This document shows, in pieces, positions 28,320 through 37,239 of a stretch of 64,000 bases of DNA. A program made the position numbers and the translations under genes. This stretch comes from Sphingopyxis sp. GTDB taxonomy: Bacteria > Pseudomonadota > Alphaproteobacteria > Sphingomonadales > Sphingomonadaceae. The notes under the pieces were generated by a model, which was given only the letters and a program-made list of their open reading frames with translations, had not been told where the DNA came from and did no database searches. Where the stretch lies: positions 372,001 through 436,000 of the forward strand of contig NZ_JADIZJ010000001.1 in NCBI RefSeq assembly GCF_016704835.1. Reading direction: 5' to 3'. Numbering within the stretch: the stretch's first letter is position 1; every line of letters begins with the position of its first letter.

Positions 28320-29123
28320 TTATTGCTGGACCTGCAATTGGACAACCAGATTCTCCTGCGCCGCGCCATAACGCATGCCGCGAACGGGGGCGGCATCGCG
28401 ATAATCGAGCCCGGTGGCAACGCGGATATAGCGCTGGTCGGGCGAATGGCCGTTACTGATGTCGAAACCGATCCAGCCGATATGCTCGAAATGCGCCTCC
28501 GCCCATGCGTGCGTCGCGTCCTGCTGGGTACGGTCGTTCATCATCAGATAGCCCGATACATAGCGCGCCGGATGCCCCAGATGGCGCATCGCGGCGATGA
28601 AGATATGCGCGTGGTCCTGACACACCCCGCCATCGCTGCCGAGCGCCTGTTCGGCGGTCGTTTCGGCATCGGTTACGCCGATCCGGTAGGCCAGACGGTC
28701 GATGATCAGCGCCGACAGCGCATGCGCGCGCTCGATATCATTAGCATAGTCGCGGCCGAGTTGCGCGGTCAGCGCGCGCACCTGCCGCCCCGCGCGGGTG
28801 AGCGGCGTCGGACGCAGGAAGGTCCATAGCGGCATCGCGCCGCGGTGCGCGCCGATCACGCCGTCCCAGGTTTCCAGCTCGACGGTGCCATGACAGCGAA
28901 TCGTCAACTCGCTCACGCCGCCATCGATCGCGATCAGGTCGACGCCGTTACCGTGGTGATCGCTATAGTGCAGCTGCTGCGAGCCGCCTTCGATGTCGAT
29001 CGCCCAGTCGACGATATGTTGCTGCCCCGGCCGGTCCTTGGGCGTCAGCTTAAGCTGCTGAAGCGCATATTTGACCGGCGCGTCATATTGATAGCTGGTG
29101 ATATGCTCGACGCGAAGTTTCAT
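28320..29123 (-). CDS. Transglutaminase-like cysteine protease of the Anbu cluster
   Basis: 267 residues with an N-terminal beta domain (MKLRVEHITSYQYDAPVKYALQQLKLTP) and a transglutaminase core. The catalytic triad is visible: Cys168 (GGVCQDHAHIF), His205 (ATHAWAEA) and Asp221 (GFDISNG). It is cytosolic (no signal peptide). Proteins of this type are either peptidases or amide-bond formers; linkage to an ATP-grasp and alpha-E gene suggests peptide-tag synthesis and trimming. The start overlaps the alpha-E stop by 4 bases, and Anbu follows 47 bases downstream. Confidence 0.92.
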   Translation of the reverse strand: MKLRVEHITSYQYDAPVKYALQQLKLTPKDRPGQQHIVDWAIDIEGGSQQLHYSDHHGNGVDLIAIDGGVSELTIRCHGTVELETWDGVIGAHRGAMPLWTFLRPTPLTRAGRQVRALTAQLGRDYANDIERAHALSALIIDRLAYRIGVTDAETTAEQALGSDGGVCQDHAHIFIAAMRHLGHPARYVSGYLMMNDRTQQDATHAWAEAHFEHIGWIGFDISNGHSPDQRYIRVATGLDYRDAAPVRGMRYGAAQENLVVQLQVQQ

Positions 29124-30064
29124 TCGACAAACCGATAGTCGCGCTCGACCTGCCGCGCGAGGGTGGCAGTATCGCGAAGGAAGCCGGTCACATATTGGTG
29201 GAGACCGCCGTCGAAGATCGACTGGATCGGCGCATTGAGTTTGTCATGGCTCAGCGCATGCGCCAGCCGCCACGCCTCGGTCTCTTCGCCGTAATGGCGT
29301 TGCAGCTGCGCCAGATGCTGCTCCATCCGCTCGCTGCAAAAAGCCAGACTGCGCGGCATCTGACGATAGAGGATCAGGAACTCCGCAATCTTCAGCGCGC
29401 TGATCTCGGTACCGTAGAGCCAGTGATAGGCGCGGTGCGCCTACACCGAGCGCAGGATCGTCTCCCACTGCACATTGTCGATCGAAGTGCCAATATGCGC
29501 GACCGAAGGCAGCAGCAGATAATATTTGACGTCGAGGATGCGCGCCGTGTTATCGGCGCGTTCGAGATAGGTGCCAAGCAGCGCGAAATGATAGCCGTCG
29601 TTGCGCAGCATCGTGCCGTTGAGCGCGCCGCGCACCTGCGCACTCTGCTGGCGGATCGTCGTCAGTACGTCGGGCAGGTCGTCCTCGCGCACTTGCCGCT
29701 TGAGCAGCGCGACGAGCGTCATCCAGCTGGTGTTGACCGCTTCCCATGTCTCGCGGGTCAGCGCGGTGCGCGCAGTGCGGGCATTGTCGCGCGCCTGCCG
29801 GATCACCGAAAGGATGCTAGACGGGTTGGCAGGGTCGCGGAGCAAGAAATCGATCACCCGCGCCGAGCTATAGTCGCCATGCGCCGCCTTGAACGCCTGA
29901 TTGACACCTGCGGTCACCAGTACCGATTTCCATTCGGCCGCCGCGGTCGATGATCGCGTCAGCGCGATGCGAAACCCCGCGTCGATCAGCCGCGCATTAT
30001 TCTCGCTGCGCTCAAGATAACGTGCCATCCAGAAGAGGCTGCCTGCGGTCTTGCCCAGCATCAA
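29120..30064 (-). pseudogene. Alpha-E domain (DUF403) gene interrupted by an in-frame amber codon
   Basis: The frame from the ATG at 30064 to the stop at 29120 is 315 codons with one internal TAG at 29443-29441 (codon 208). Both sides match the alpha-E family without any shift: upstream MLGKTAGSLFWMARYLERSENNARLIDAG to VQWETILRSV, downstream AHRAYHWLYGTEISALKIAEFLILYRQMPRSLAF. A Ser codon (TCG) would differ by one base. The intact 3' part suggests a recent nonsense mutation, a sequence error or amber read-through. The gene overlaps the ATP-grasp and transglutaminase genes by 4 bases on each side. The function of alpha-E proteins is unknown. Confidence 0.9.
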
Positions 30065-31458
30065 TCTTCCAACACCCAGGTATCTTTGGTCCCGCCGCCC
30101 TGGCTCGAATTCACGACCAGCGACCCCCGCGTCATCGCAACGCGCGTCAGCCCGCCCGGGGTGATCGTAATCCCTTGCGGCGACATCAGCACGAACGGCC
30201 GCAAGTCGACGTGGCGCGGCGCGAGACCCTTTTTGGTGAAGATCGGCACGGTCGACAGCGACAACGTCGGCTGCGCGATATAATTGCCCGGGTTCGCTTC
30301 CAGCTTGGCGCGGAAGGCCGTGAGTTCCTTCTTGCTCGCCGCAGGACCAACGAGCATCCCGTAACCACCCGATCCGTGGACTTCCTTGACTACGAGCTCA
30401 GGCAAGCGATCGAGCACCTCGCGCAGATGCTCAGGGTCCGAACAGCGCCAGGTCGGCACATTGGGCAGCAGCGCCTTTTCGCCGGTATAAAATTCGATGA
30501 TGTCGGGCATGTAGCTGTAGAGCGCCTTGTCGTCGGCAATGCCCGTGCCCGGCGCGTTGGCGATCGTGATCCCCCCTGCCCGGTACACGTCCCAGATACC
30601 CGGCACGCCGAGCATCGAATCCGGCCGGAAGTTCAGCGGATCGAGAAAATCATCGTCGACGCGGCGATAAAGGACGTCGATCGCCCGATACCCCTGCGTC
30701 GTACGCATCGCGACGCGCCCATCGACAACGCGCAGATCATGCCCCTCGACCAGCTCGGCGCCCATATGGTCGGCGAGATAGCTGTGCTCATAATAGGCGC
30801 TGTTGTGGATGCCGGGGGTCAGAACCGCGACGGTCGGCGTGCCGCCGCACGCGGGCGGCGCGCACGCGGCGAGCGATTTCAAAAGATTGATCGGATAGTC
30901 GCTGACCTCGCGCACCGGCACTTTCGCGAACAGCTCGGGAAACATCTGGAGCATCGTTTCGCGGTTCTCGAGCATGTACGATACCCCAGACGGGGTGCGC
31001 GCATTATCCTCGAGCACATAAAATTCATTGGCGCCGGTGCGGACAATGTCGGTGCCGCTGATATGGGTATAGATGCCGCCGGGTGGATCGAGCCCCATCA
31101 TCATCGGCAGGAACGCCGCGTTGCCGGCGATCAGGTCGGTCGGCACGCGTCCGGCGCGCAAAATCTCTTGCCGGTGATAGATGTCGTAGAGGAAGGCGTT
31201 GAGCGCGCGGACGCGCTGTTCGATGCCGCGCGACAGGCGGCGCCATTCGCTGGCCGAAATGATCCGCGGCACGACGTCGAAAGGGATCAGCCGCTCGTCG
31301 CCATCGACGGCGCCATAGACGTTGAAGGTGATCCCCGTTGTGCGGAACAGCGCCTCGGCCTGCACTGCCTTGTGCTGGATGCGCGCCACATCCTCGGCCT
31401 CGAACCACCCGCAATATTCGCGATAGGGCGACCGGGTTTCGCCCTCCTGGCTGTTCAT
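30061..31458 (-). CDS. Circularly permuted ATP-grasp protein of the Anbu cluster
   Basis: About 465 residues from the ATG at 31458 (MNSQEGETRSPYREYCGWFE); the open frame extends 57 codons further but reads as arginine-rich non-family sequence. Family blocks: FNVYGAVDGDERLIPFDVVPRIISASEW, RALNAFLYDIYHRQEIL, the EFYVLEDNARTPSGVSYMLENR ATP-site segment, and VVKEVHGSGGYGMLVG. Such DUF404/DUF407 proteins are predicted to form peptide bonds with ATP. No clear ribosome site precedes the ATG, so the start is uncertain. First gene of the Anbu operon. Confidence 0.9.
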   Translation of the reverse strand: MNSQEGETRSPYREYCGWFEAEDVARIQHKAVQAEALFRTTGITFNVYGAVDGDERLIPFDVVPRIISASEWRRLSRGIEQRVRALNAFLYDIYHRQEILRAGRVPTDLIAGNAAFLPMMMGLDPPGGIYTHISGTDIVRTGANEFYVLEDNARTPSGVSYMLENRETMLQMFPELFAKVPVREVSDYPINLLKSLAACAPPACGGTPTVAVLTPGIHNSAYYEHSYLADHMGAELVEGHDLRVVDGRVAMRTTQGYRAIDVLYRRVDDDFLDPLNFRPDSMLGVPGIWDVYRAGGITIANAPGTGIADDKALYSYMPDIIEFYTGEKALLPNVPTWRCSDPEHLREVLDRLPELVVKEVHGSGGYGMLVGPAASKKELTAFRAKLEANPGNYIAQPTLSLSTVPIFTKKGLAPRHVDLRPFVLMSPQGITITPGGLTRVAMTRGSLVVNSSQGGGTKDTWVLED

Positions 31459-31644
31459 CTCGTCAAAAAAGGAAATGCGCCTGCCCTTTCCACGCAACGT
31501 GCCAATTCGTGCCGCGCCCAATACCGTAGGCCTACGCGGCGTCCCGTGTTCCAGCTGCTGCGTCGCTTGTCGGCTACGTGGCCTCCAAGCTTGTGTGGGC
31601 AATGCTAGCACCGCCGCGCGGGAAGGCAAGCGTACAAAAAAGCG

Positions 31645-32379
31645 TTAGAATCCAACCAACAAACGGATAGCAACGACACCAACCAGCAAGGCGGTGAGCC
31701 GCCGGATCAGTGTCGCGGGCCCGCTCTTCACCGCAAGCTGAGTCCCGATAGCGCCGCCGATCAGCACCGCGATCAGCAGCGGCCAGTAGCTTGCAACGGC
31801 GCCGACCATCTCGCCGCCCTTACCTTTCAGCAGTTGGCCGGTCAGGCCGAACAGGCTGTTGACGAGGATGAAGAGGCTCGCCGTCGCCGCGACGGAGCGC
31901 TCTTCAGCCCAGCGAATGAGATGCAGGATCGGCGCGAGGAAGATGCCGCCGCCGATACCGACAACACCGGCGAGATAGCCGAGCGCCGCCGTGATCGGCA
32001 GCAATAGCGCGGGCGACAGCTTGACCGGCCTAGCCGTAAGCGGCTGGATCAGCAGCGCCAGCGCCGAGGCGAGCAGCGACAGACCGAGCAGCGTGACAAG
32101 CACCCCCTGCTTCACTGGCGTCAGCCCGCCGAGGAAGGCAAGCGGCGCCGCGACGGCGACAAGCGGAAGCGCTTTCACCCAGGGTGTCACGCCCGAACGC
32201 GCGAAGCGGATGGTCCCGCCGCTGACAACGATGACATTGCACGCCAGGCTGATCGCCGGGACAAGCCCGACCGCCACGCCGGCCAGCAACAACAGCGCGG
32301 TATAGGTCGAACCGCCGCCGAAGCCGACCGCAGCGTAAAGCAACGCGGTCAAGCCAAAGAGCGCGCCGAGCCCGGTCAT
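31645..32379 (-). CDS. TauE/SafE family sulfite/sulfonate exporter-type membrane protein
   Basis: 244 residues with about eight hydrophobic segments. The two family repeats are visible: GFGGGSTYTALLLLAGVAVGLVPAISLACNVIVV near the N-terminus and LAGVVGIGGGIFLAPILHLIRWA after residue 130. TauE/SafE proteins are thought to move sulfite, sulfoacetate or related anions out of the cell; the substrate here is unknown and no sulfur-metabolism genes are adjacent. It lies 15 bases after secA's stop in the same direction. Confidence 0.9.
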   Translation of the reverse strand: MTGLGALFGLTALLYAAVGFGGGSTYTALLLLAGVAVGLVPAISLACNVIVVSGGTIRFARSGVTPWVKALPLVAVAAPLAFLGGLTPVKQGVLVTLLGLSLLASALALLIQPLTARPVKLSPALLLPITAALGYLAGVVGIGGGIFLAPILHLIRWAEERSVAATASLFILVNSLFGLTGQLLKGKGGEMVGAVASYWPLLIAVLIGGAIGTQLAVKSGPATLIRRLTALLVGVVAIRLLVGF

Positions 32380-32394
32380 CGCGTCAGAGCCGCG

Positions 32395-35130
32395 TCAGAT
32401 CTGGCCGTGGCAATGCTTGTACTTGCGGCCCGAACCACAGGGGCACGGCGCGTTGCGGCTGATCTCCAGTGCCGCATAGGGGTTGTCGCCCTCGGGCAAA
32501 TCGGGACGCGGGATCTGCATCGGCGGCAGCGTGTTCGCAATCAGCCCCAGACCGCCGCTATCGATGTCGGCGCTGTTATCTTCGCCGGTAAACGGATCGA
32601 TATGCGTCGTCAAAAAATCGGGCAGATCGGGCAGCAGCATCGGCTCGGGTTCGTCGAAACGCAGGTCGATGCGCGCGACGGTGCGCGTCACATCCTCGCG
32701 GATGTTCGACAACATGCGTTCGAACAGCGCAAAGGCTTCCTGCTTATATTCGTTGATCGGCTGCTTCTGCGCATAGGCGCGCAGGAACACGACCTGGCGC
32801 AGCGCGTCGAGCGTCGCGAGATGCTCTTTCCATTGATGGTCGAGCGTCTGAAGCAGGACGGATTTCTCGATGCCCTTCCACGTGTCCGGATCGACGAGCG
32901 CCGCCTTTTCGGCCGCGACGGCATCGGCCATCGCCTGGATGCGCTCTTCGAAAATTTCGGCGTCGACCGCGTCCTCTTCCATCCACGAATCGATTGGCGG
33001 ATTGAGGTCGAGGATATTGGCGACGCGCTCCTTCATTTGCTCGATATCCCACTGCTCGGGATAGCTACCGGGCGGGCAGGCGTCAGCAACGATCGCATTG
33101 ACCGTTTCGGCACGCATCGCGATCATCACTTCATCGACGGTCTCACTGTCGATGATCTCGCCGCGCTGTTCGTAGATCACCTTGCGTTGGTCGTTCATGA
33201 CGTTGTCGTATTCGACAACCTGTTTGCGGATATCGTAATTGCGCGCCTCGACCTTTTTCTGCGCGGTCTCGATCGCCTTTGACAGCCATTTCGACCCGAT
33301 CGCTTCGCCATCCTCGAGGTTCTTGTTCATCATCTTGGAGAACAAGGTGTCGGGACCAAAGATGCGCAGCAGGTCGTCGTCGAGGCAGAGATAGAATTTC
33401 GACAGGCCCGGATCGCCCTGGCGCCCGGAGCGGCCGCGCAGCTGGTTGTCGATGCGGCGGCTTTCGTGGCGCTCGGTGGCGAGCACAAACAACCCGCCCG
33501 CGGCTTTCACTGCTTCGCGCTCGGCAGCGACTTCGGCCTGAATGCGCGCAATTCCGGCTTCGCGCTCGGGCCCTTCAGGCACATCCTTCAGCTCGTCGTC
33601 GATACGAAATTCTTCGTTGCCGCCCAATTTGATATCGGTGCCGCGGCCCGCCATGTTGGTTGCGATGGTGACCGCGCCCGTGCGCCCCGCCTGCGCGACG
33701 ATATGCGCCTCGCTTTCATGGAAACGCGCGTTGAGCACGCTGTGCGCGACGCCTTCCTTTTCGAGGTAGGACGACAGCAGCTCGGACTTTTCGATCGACA
33801 CCGTGCCGACCAGCACCGGCTGGCCGCGCTCGTTTGCATCACGGATCGTCTTGGCGATCGCCCCGAACTTGTCGGTGATATTCTTGTAGAACTCATCCTC
33901 ATCGTCGATACGCGCGATCGGCCGGTTGGTCGGGATGTTGACGACATTCATCTTGTAAATGTCGAAGAATTCGGCGGCTTCGGTCGCCGCTGTTCCGGTC
34001 ATGCCGGAAAGCTTGGGGTACATGCGGAAATAATTCTGGAAGGTGATCGACGCGAGGGTTTGGTTCTCGGGCTCGATCTGCACGCCCTCCTTCGCCTCGA
34101 CCGCCTGATGCAGGCCGTCAGACCAGCGGCGCCCGTCCATCATGCGGCCGGTGAATTCGTCAATGATCACGACCTTGCCGTCCTTGACGATATAGTCGGT
34201 ATCGATGCGGAACATCTGGATCGCCTTCAGCGCCTGATTGACGTGATGGACGACCTGGGTGTTCTCGATGTCGTAAAGGTTGCTGCCCTGGAGCAGCCCG
34301 GCATCCTCGAGCAACCGCTCGACATGCTCGGTGCCATCTTCGGTCAGGTTGATCGACTTGGACTTTTCGTCCTTCTCATAATCATCCTCGGTCAAATTGA
34401 GGACGACCTCGTTGACGCGAATATAGAGTTCGGACTTATCATCGGTGGGGCCAGAAATGATCAGCGGGGTGCGCGCTTCGTCGATCAGGATTGAATCGAC
34501 TTCGTCAACGATTGCGAAATTGAAGGTGCGGTGGACCATCTGCTGGCGGTCAAACTTCATGTTGTCGCGCAGATAATCGAACCCCAGTTCGTTGTTCGTC
34601 GCATAGGTGATGTCGCTGCCATAAGCGTCGCGGCGCTGCATTTCGTTGAGGTTGGGGACGATGATCCCGGTGGTCAGCCCCAGGAAGCCATAGACCTGCC
34701 CCATCCATTCGGCGTCGCGGCGGGCGAGATAGTCGTTGACGGTGACGACATGGACGCCCTTGCCCTCAAGCGCGTTGAGATAGGCGGCGAGCGTCGCCAC
34801 CAAAGTCTTGCCTTCGCCGGTACCCATTTCGGCGATCTCGCCGCGATGCATGACGATGCCGCCGATCATCTGAACGTCGAAATGGCGCATGCCGAGCGTG
34901 CGAACCGCGGCTTCGCGCACGGTGGCAAAGGCTTCGGGCAGAATGTCGTCGAGTGTCTCTCCGGCTTCGAGCCGGGCGCGGAATTTCGGTGTCTGCGCCT
35001 GAAGTGTCGCGTCATCGAACGCCTGCATGGTGGATTCAAAGCCGTTGATCTTGTCGACGATTTTGCGGATCGAGGCGACATAACGATCGTTGGACGAGCC
35101 GAACAGGCTCTTGGCGAGGCCAGAAATCAT
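32395..35130 (-). CDS. secA: Preprotein translocase ATPase SecA
   Basis: 911 residues, full SecA length. Walker A region MGTGEGKTLVATLAAYLNAL, DEVDSILIDEARTPLIISGP (Walker B with the SecA signature), SGMTGTAATEAAEF, and GRGTDIKLGG are in order. It ends with the SEC-C zinc motif CPCGSGRKYKHCHG. SecA pushes unfolded preproteins through SecYEG. The start MISGLAKSLFGSSNDRYVASIRKIVDKIN is the usual N-terminus. Confidence 0.98.
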   Translation of the reverse strand: MISGLAKSLFGSSNDRYVASIRKIVDKINGFESTMQAFDDATLQAQTPKFRARLEAGETLDDILPEAFATVREAAVRTLGMRHFDVQMIGGIVMHRGEIAEMGTGEGKTLVATLAAYLNALEGKGVHVVTVNDYLARRDAEWMGQVYGFLGLTTGIIVPNLNEMQRRDAYGSDITYATNNELGFDYLRDNMKFDRQQMVHRTFNFAIVDEVDSILIDEARTPLIISGPTDDKSELYIRVNEVVLNLTEDDYEKDEKSKSINLTEDGTEHVERLLEDAGLLQGSNLYDIENTQVVHHVNQALKAIQMFRIDTDYIVKDGKVVIIDEFTGRMMDGRRWSDGLHQAVEAKEGVQIEPENQTLASITFQNYFRMYPKLSGMTGTAATEAAEFFDIYKMNVVNIPTNRPIARIDDEDEFYKNITDKFGAIAKTIRDANERGQPVLVGTVSIEKSELLSSYLEKEGVAHSVLNARFHESEAHIVAQAGRTGAVTIATNMAGRGTDIKLGGNEEFRIDDELKDVPEGPEREAGIARIQAEVAAEREAVKAAGGLFVLATERHESRRIDNQLRGRSGRQGDPGLSKFYLCLDDDLLRIFGPDTLFSKMMNKNLEDGEAIGSKWLSKAIETAQKKVEARNYDIRKQVVEYDNVMNDQRKVIYEQRGEIIDSETVDEVMIAMRAETVNAIVADACPPGSYPEQWDIEQMKERVANILDLNPPIDSWMEEDAVDAEIFEERIQAMADAVAAEKAALVDPDTWKGIEKSVLLQTLDHQWKEHLATLDALRQVVFLRAYAQKQPINEYKQEAFALFERMLSNIREDVTRTVARIDLRFDEPEPMLLPDLPDFLTTHIDPFTGEDNSADIDSGGLGLIANTLPPMQIPRPDLPEGDNPYAALEISRNAPCPCGSGRKYKHCHGQI

Positions 35131-35236
35131 CGAATATTCCTTGGAATGTGAATAAAGAGGCGGCGCATGGGCCGCAAAATATGCAAAAGCCCCCTAGCAG
35201 GGCGGCGCCTGAGAAACAGGACGCTAAGGCGCCGCT

Positions 35237-35506
35237 CTACTCGAGCGCGCGGTCGCTGCCGGTAAGCAGGCCAGGAAGATGCGGCGGCGGGGCTTTGCGG
35301 GGTTTGCGGCCGGTGCCGCCGCTGGAACGGCGGGTCGGCGTCGTCGCAGTCGGGCGGCGTTCGCTATCGCTGACTTCGGCCTGCCCCGCCGTTTCGGCGA
35401 GCAGGACAAGCGCCCCCATCGCGGCCGGAACGGCAGGCGCAGCGACCGCCCGGTCGGCAGTCGCCAGGCCGGTCAGCAATGCCAAAAGGGTCAGCAATAA
35501 CCGCAA
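35237..35506 (-). CDS. Small secreted protein, unknown function
   Basis: 89 residues starting MRLLLTLLALLTGLATADRAVAAP, a clear Sec signal peptide with an AVAAP cleavage site. The mature part is short, Ala/Pro/Arg-rich and without recognisable domain (RRPTATTPTRRSSGGTGRKPRKAPPP), probably disordered. Overlapping frames on the plus strand lack a comparable start. The only evidence for a gene is the signal peptide, so it remains tentative. It lies 106 bases upstream of secA on the same strand. Confidence 0.45.
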   Translation of the reverse strand: MRLLLTLLALLTGLATADRAVAAPAVPAAMGALVLLAETAGQAEVSDSERRPTATTPTRRSSGGTGRKPRKAPPPHLPGLLTGSDRALE

Positions 35507-35596
35507 AAATCGCCCCTGTTGTTGTCCGGAGCGTGAAATATTGCGCCCCGTTCCCTGAACATAGGGTGAAAGCGGCGTAGCGTCTAGGGGTGCATG

Positions 35597-36604
35597 CTAT
35601 CGAGCGGTCGACGATGCATTGCTCGCGTCTTCAATTTTCAGTTCCGTCCGAAACGTAATCCGCTTCGCCACAGCTTTACCACTCGCGTCCACAAAGGGGA
35701 TATAGCGCTGCGCGTCTCCGAACATATCGCAGGGTGATGCACCGGCCGGAAATCGCGCGGGGTCCGCCGTGCCAGAAAAGGTACAGCGGCTGACGGCGCC
35801 TTCCGCATCGACATGCACCGATATCCTTTCATCGGCCGGTTTTGAGAACGGGAATTTTTCCACCGGGTTTCGCGTCGTGCCACTTGCGGTATCAACGTCG
35901 TCGCGCGGTAGGATCCACTGGAACACCGCTGGCACGACACCGTTGGTCGCCTTCCCCGCGCTGTCGAGCGCAGGCTCAAATGCGCCATTCTTTCTTATTA
36001 CTGCGCAGGCTGCTGCATCCAGCTCAGCCGACATACTGCTGTCGATAATGCTGCAGCCAGTCACCTTGCCCCAGGCATCAACGCTGATCGCCAAATGAAC
36101 GGCTCCTTCATATTTCGCTTCACGCGCCGCGGCGGGATAGTGACTTACTGCGTCAATCATCAGCATGACTGGCAGCGGCGATGGTCCGCGCGGCCAACTC
36201 TTCCCGCTCTCGTCGATGCTGAAACCCGCACTCGCGAGCCGCGACAAATATCCGTCCGGAATCTGCCAACGGATCCGGTTGACGTAAGTGCCACCCGTCG
36301 CTTCACCCTGCGCGTTGCGCCCGGGCGTAAACCGCGCGCGCGCCATAGCTAGTCGGCAAGTTGCGCCATCAAGGTCGCTGTGACCACTGGGCGCGGTAAT
36401 TTCACAGCTTGTTGGAAGTCCGTCAGCTCCAAAAGCGAGGCGAAATCCCGTCGTCCCCTCACGCCCTTCCCGCATAGCCGTCGCCGGATAGTCGACGTTC
36501 GTCATCCAGCTTCCGGGGTTCGTCGCCGGAGCCGCTGGTTTGGACAGATTTCCAGCAGCTTCTCCATCTTGAAGTGCCGCAAACATCAATACCGAAAGCA
36601 GCAT
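35597..36604 (-). CDS. Secreted protein with two TonB-C-type domains
   Basis: 335 residues with a short hydrophobic start (MLLSVLMFAALQDGEAAG). Two copies of the TonB C-terminal fold pattern follow: NVDYPATAMREGREGTTGFRLAFGADGLPTSCEITAPSGHSDLDGATC at about 36-95, and SHYPAAAREAKYEGAVHLAISVDAWGKVTGCSIIDSSMSAELDAAAC at about 153-210; a weaker third unit lies near 240-330. Each strand pair has matched cysteines. There is no transmembrane anchor or Pro-rich spacer, so it is not a classical TonB but a stand-alone periplasmic relative common in sphingomonads. Confidence 0.82.
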   Translation of the reverse strand: MLLSVLMFAALQDGEAAGNLSKPAAPATNPGSWMTNVDYPATAMREGREGTTGFRLAFGADGLPTSCEITAPSGHSDLDGATCRLAMARARFTPGRNAQGEATGGTYVNRIRWQIPDGYLSRLASAGFSIDESGKSWPRGPSPLPVMLMIDAVSHYPAAAREAKYEGAVHLAISVDAWGKVTGCSIIDSSMSAELDAAACAVIRKNGAFEPALDSAGKATNGVVPAVFQWILPRDDVDTASGTTRNPVEKFPFSKPADERISVHVDAEGAVSRCTFSGTADPARFPAGASPCDMFGDAQRYIPFVDASGKAVAKRITFRTELKIEDASNASSTAR

Positions 36605-36614
36605 AAAACGTCCT

Positions 36615-37130
36615 TTATTGAAGCTTCGGGTTCAGCTCTTTCACCTCGATCAAAAAACTCTTCGGCTTCTTGAACAATTTGCTCTTGCGATTGACCTTCA
36701 GCCCGACGGCCTCGGCCAGCTCCATCACGAAATGCACGCAATTGCGTTTATTCAAACTGTAACTCGGCTGTTTGCGGTCGCGCCATTCGGCGACCTTCGT
36801 CATCAACCGCGCAAAGGTCGCATCATCGACGATGACATCGAACTGGTGATCGCTCTTGGCGATATAGTCGGGCTTCGACACCTGCACCTCGCCTTTGACC
36901 GACCCGAACAGGATCGCCGGACTGACCGACGACGCGGTAAAGCCGTAATTGGCGTCGATCACCTCGTCAGTCGCGTCGATTTTGCCCCGCAGCACGACGA
37001 AGGCGTGCGGAAAGCGGTCGCCGAAATCATGGCTGTAGAAGCTGACGATCACCTCGGCGCGCGCCGGATTGGTCAGTCCGGCGCATAGGAGCAATAGCGA
37101 CAGGAGGATCAGGCGGAAGCCGCGGGTCAT
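36615..37130 (-). CDS. Secreted protein with predicted permuted papain-like (NlpC/P60-type) fold
   Basis: 171 residues from the ATG at 37130, which opens a good signal peptide (MTRGFRLILLSLLLLCAGLTNPARA); the ATG at 37190 lacks this. The mature part has His42 in RFPHAFVVLRG early and Cys131 in NKRNCVHFVMELAEAVGL late. This His-before-Cys order with an NC motif at a helix start is seen in permuted papain-like amidases and LRAT-type enzymes. The catalytic role is inferred. It sits 10 bases upstream of the TonB-C-type gene on the same strand, so both may work in the periplasm. Confidence 0.65.
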   Translation of the reverse strand: MTRGFRLILLSLLLLCAGLTNPARAEVIVSFYSHDFGDRFPHAFVVLRGKIDATDEVIDANYGFTASSVSPAILFGSVKGEVQVSKPDYIAKSDHQFDVIVDDATFARLMTKVAEWRDRKQPSYSLNKRNCVHFVMELAEAVGLKVNRKSKLFKKPKSFLIEVKELNPKLQ

Positions 37131-37181
37131 CGCCGCCCTCTTAGCCAGCCGCACAAGGCCTTGCCAAGCCGCGATTGCCGC

Positions 37182-37197
37182 TTGACGCATAAGTCAA
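37182..37197. promoter_or_regulatory. TTGAC-N6-GTCAA operator candidate before the SDR gene
   Basis: The palindrome arms TTGAC and GTCAA are separated by GCATAA, 43 bases upstream of the SDR ATG. The arm and spacer lengths are the same as in the site at 19308-19325 before the enoyl-CoA hydratase. A degenerate CTGAC-N6-GTAAG follows at 37215-37230. A shared acyl-CoA or short-chain-dehydrogenase regulator is inferred; no regulator gene is next to either site. Confidence 0.4.
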
Positions 37198-37239
37198 CTT
37201 CGCATCAAGTCTCACTGACATAAATGTAAGGAGGGGAGC

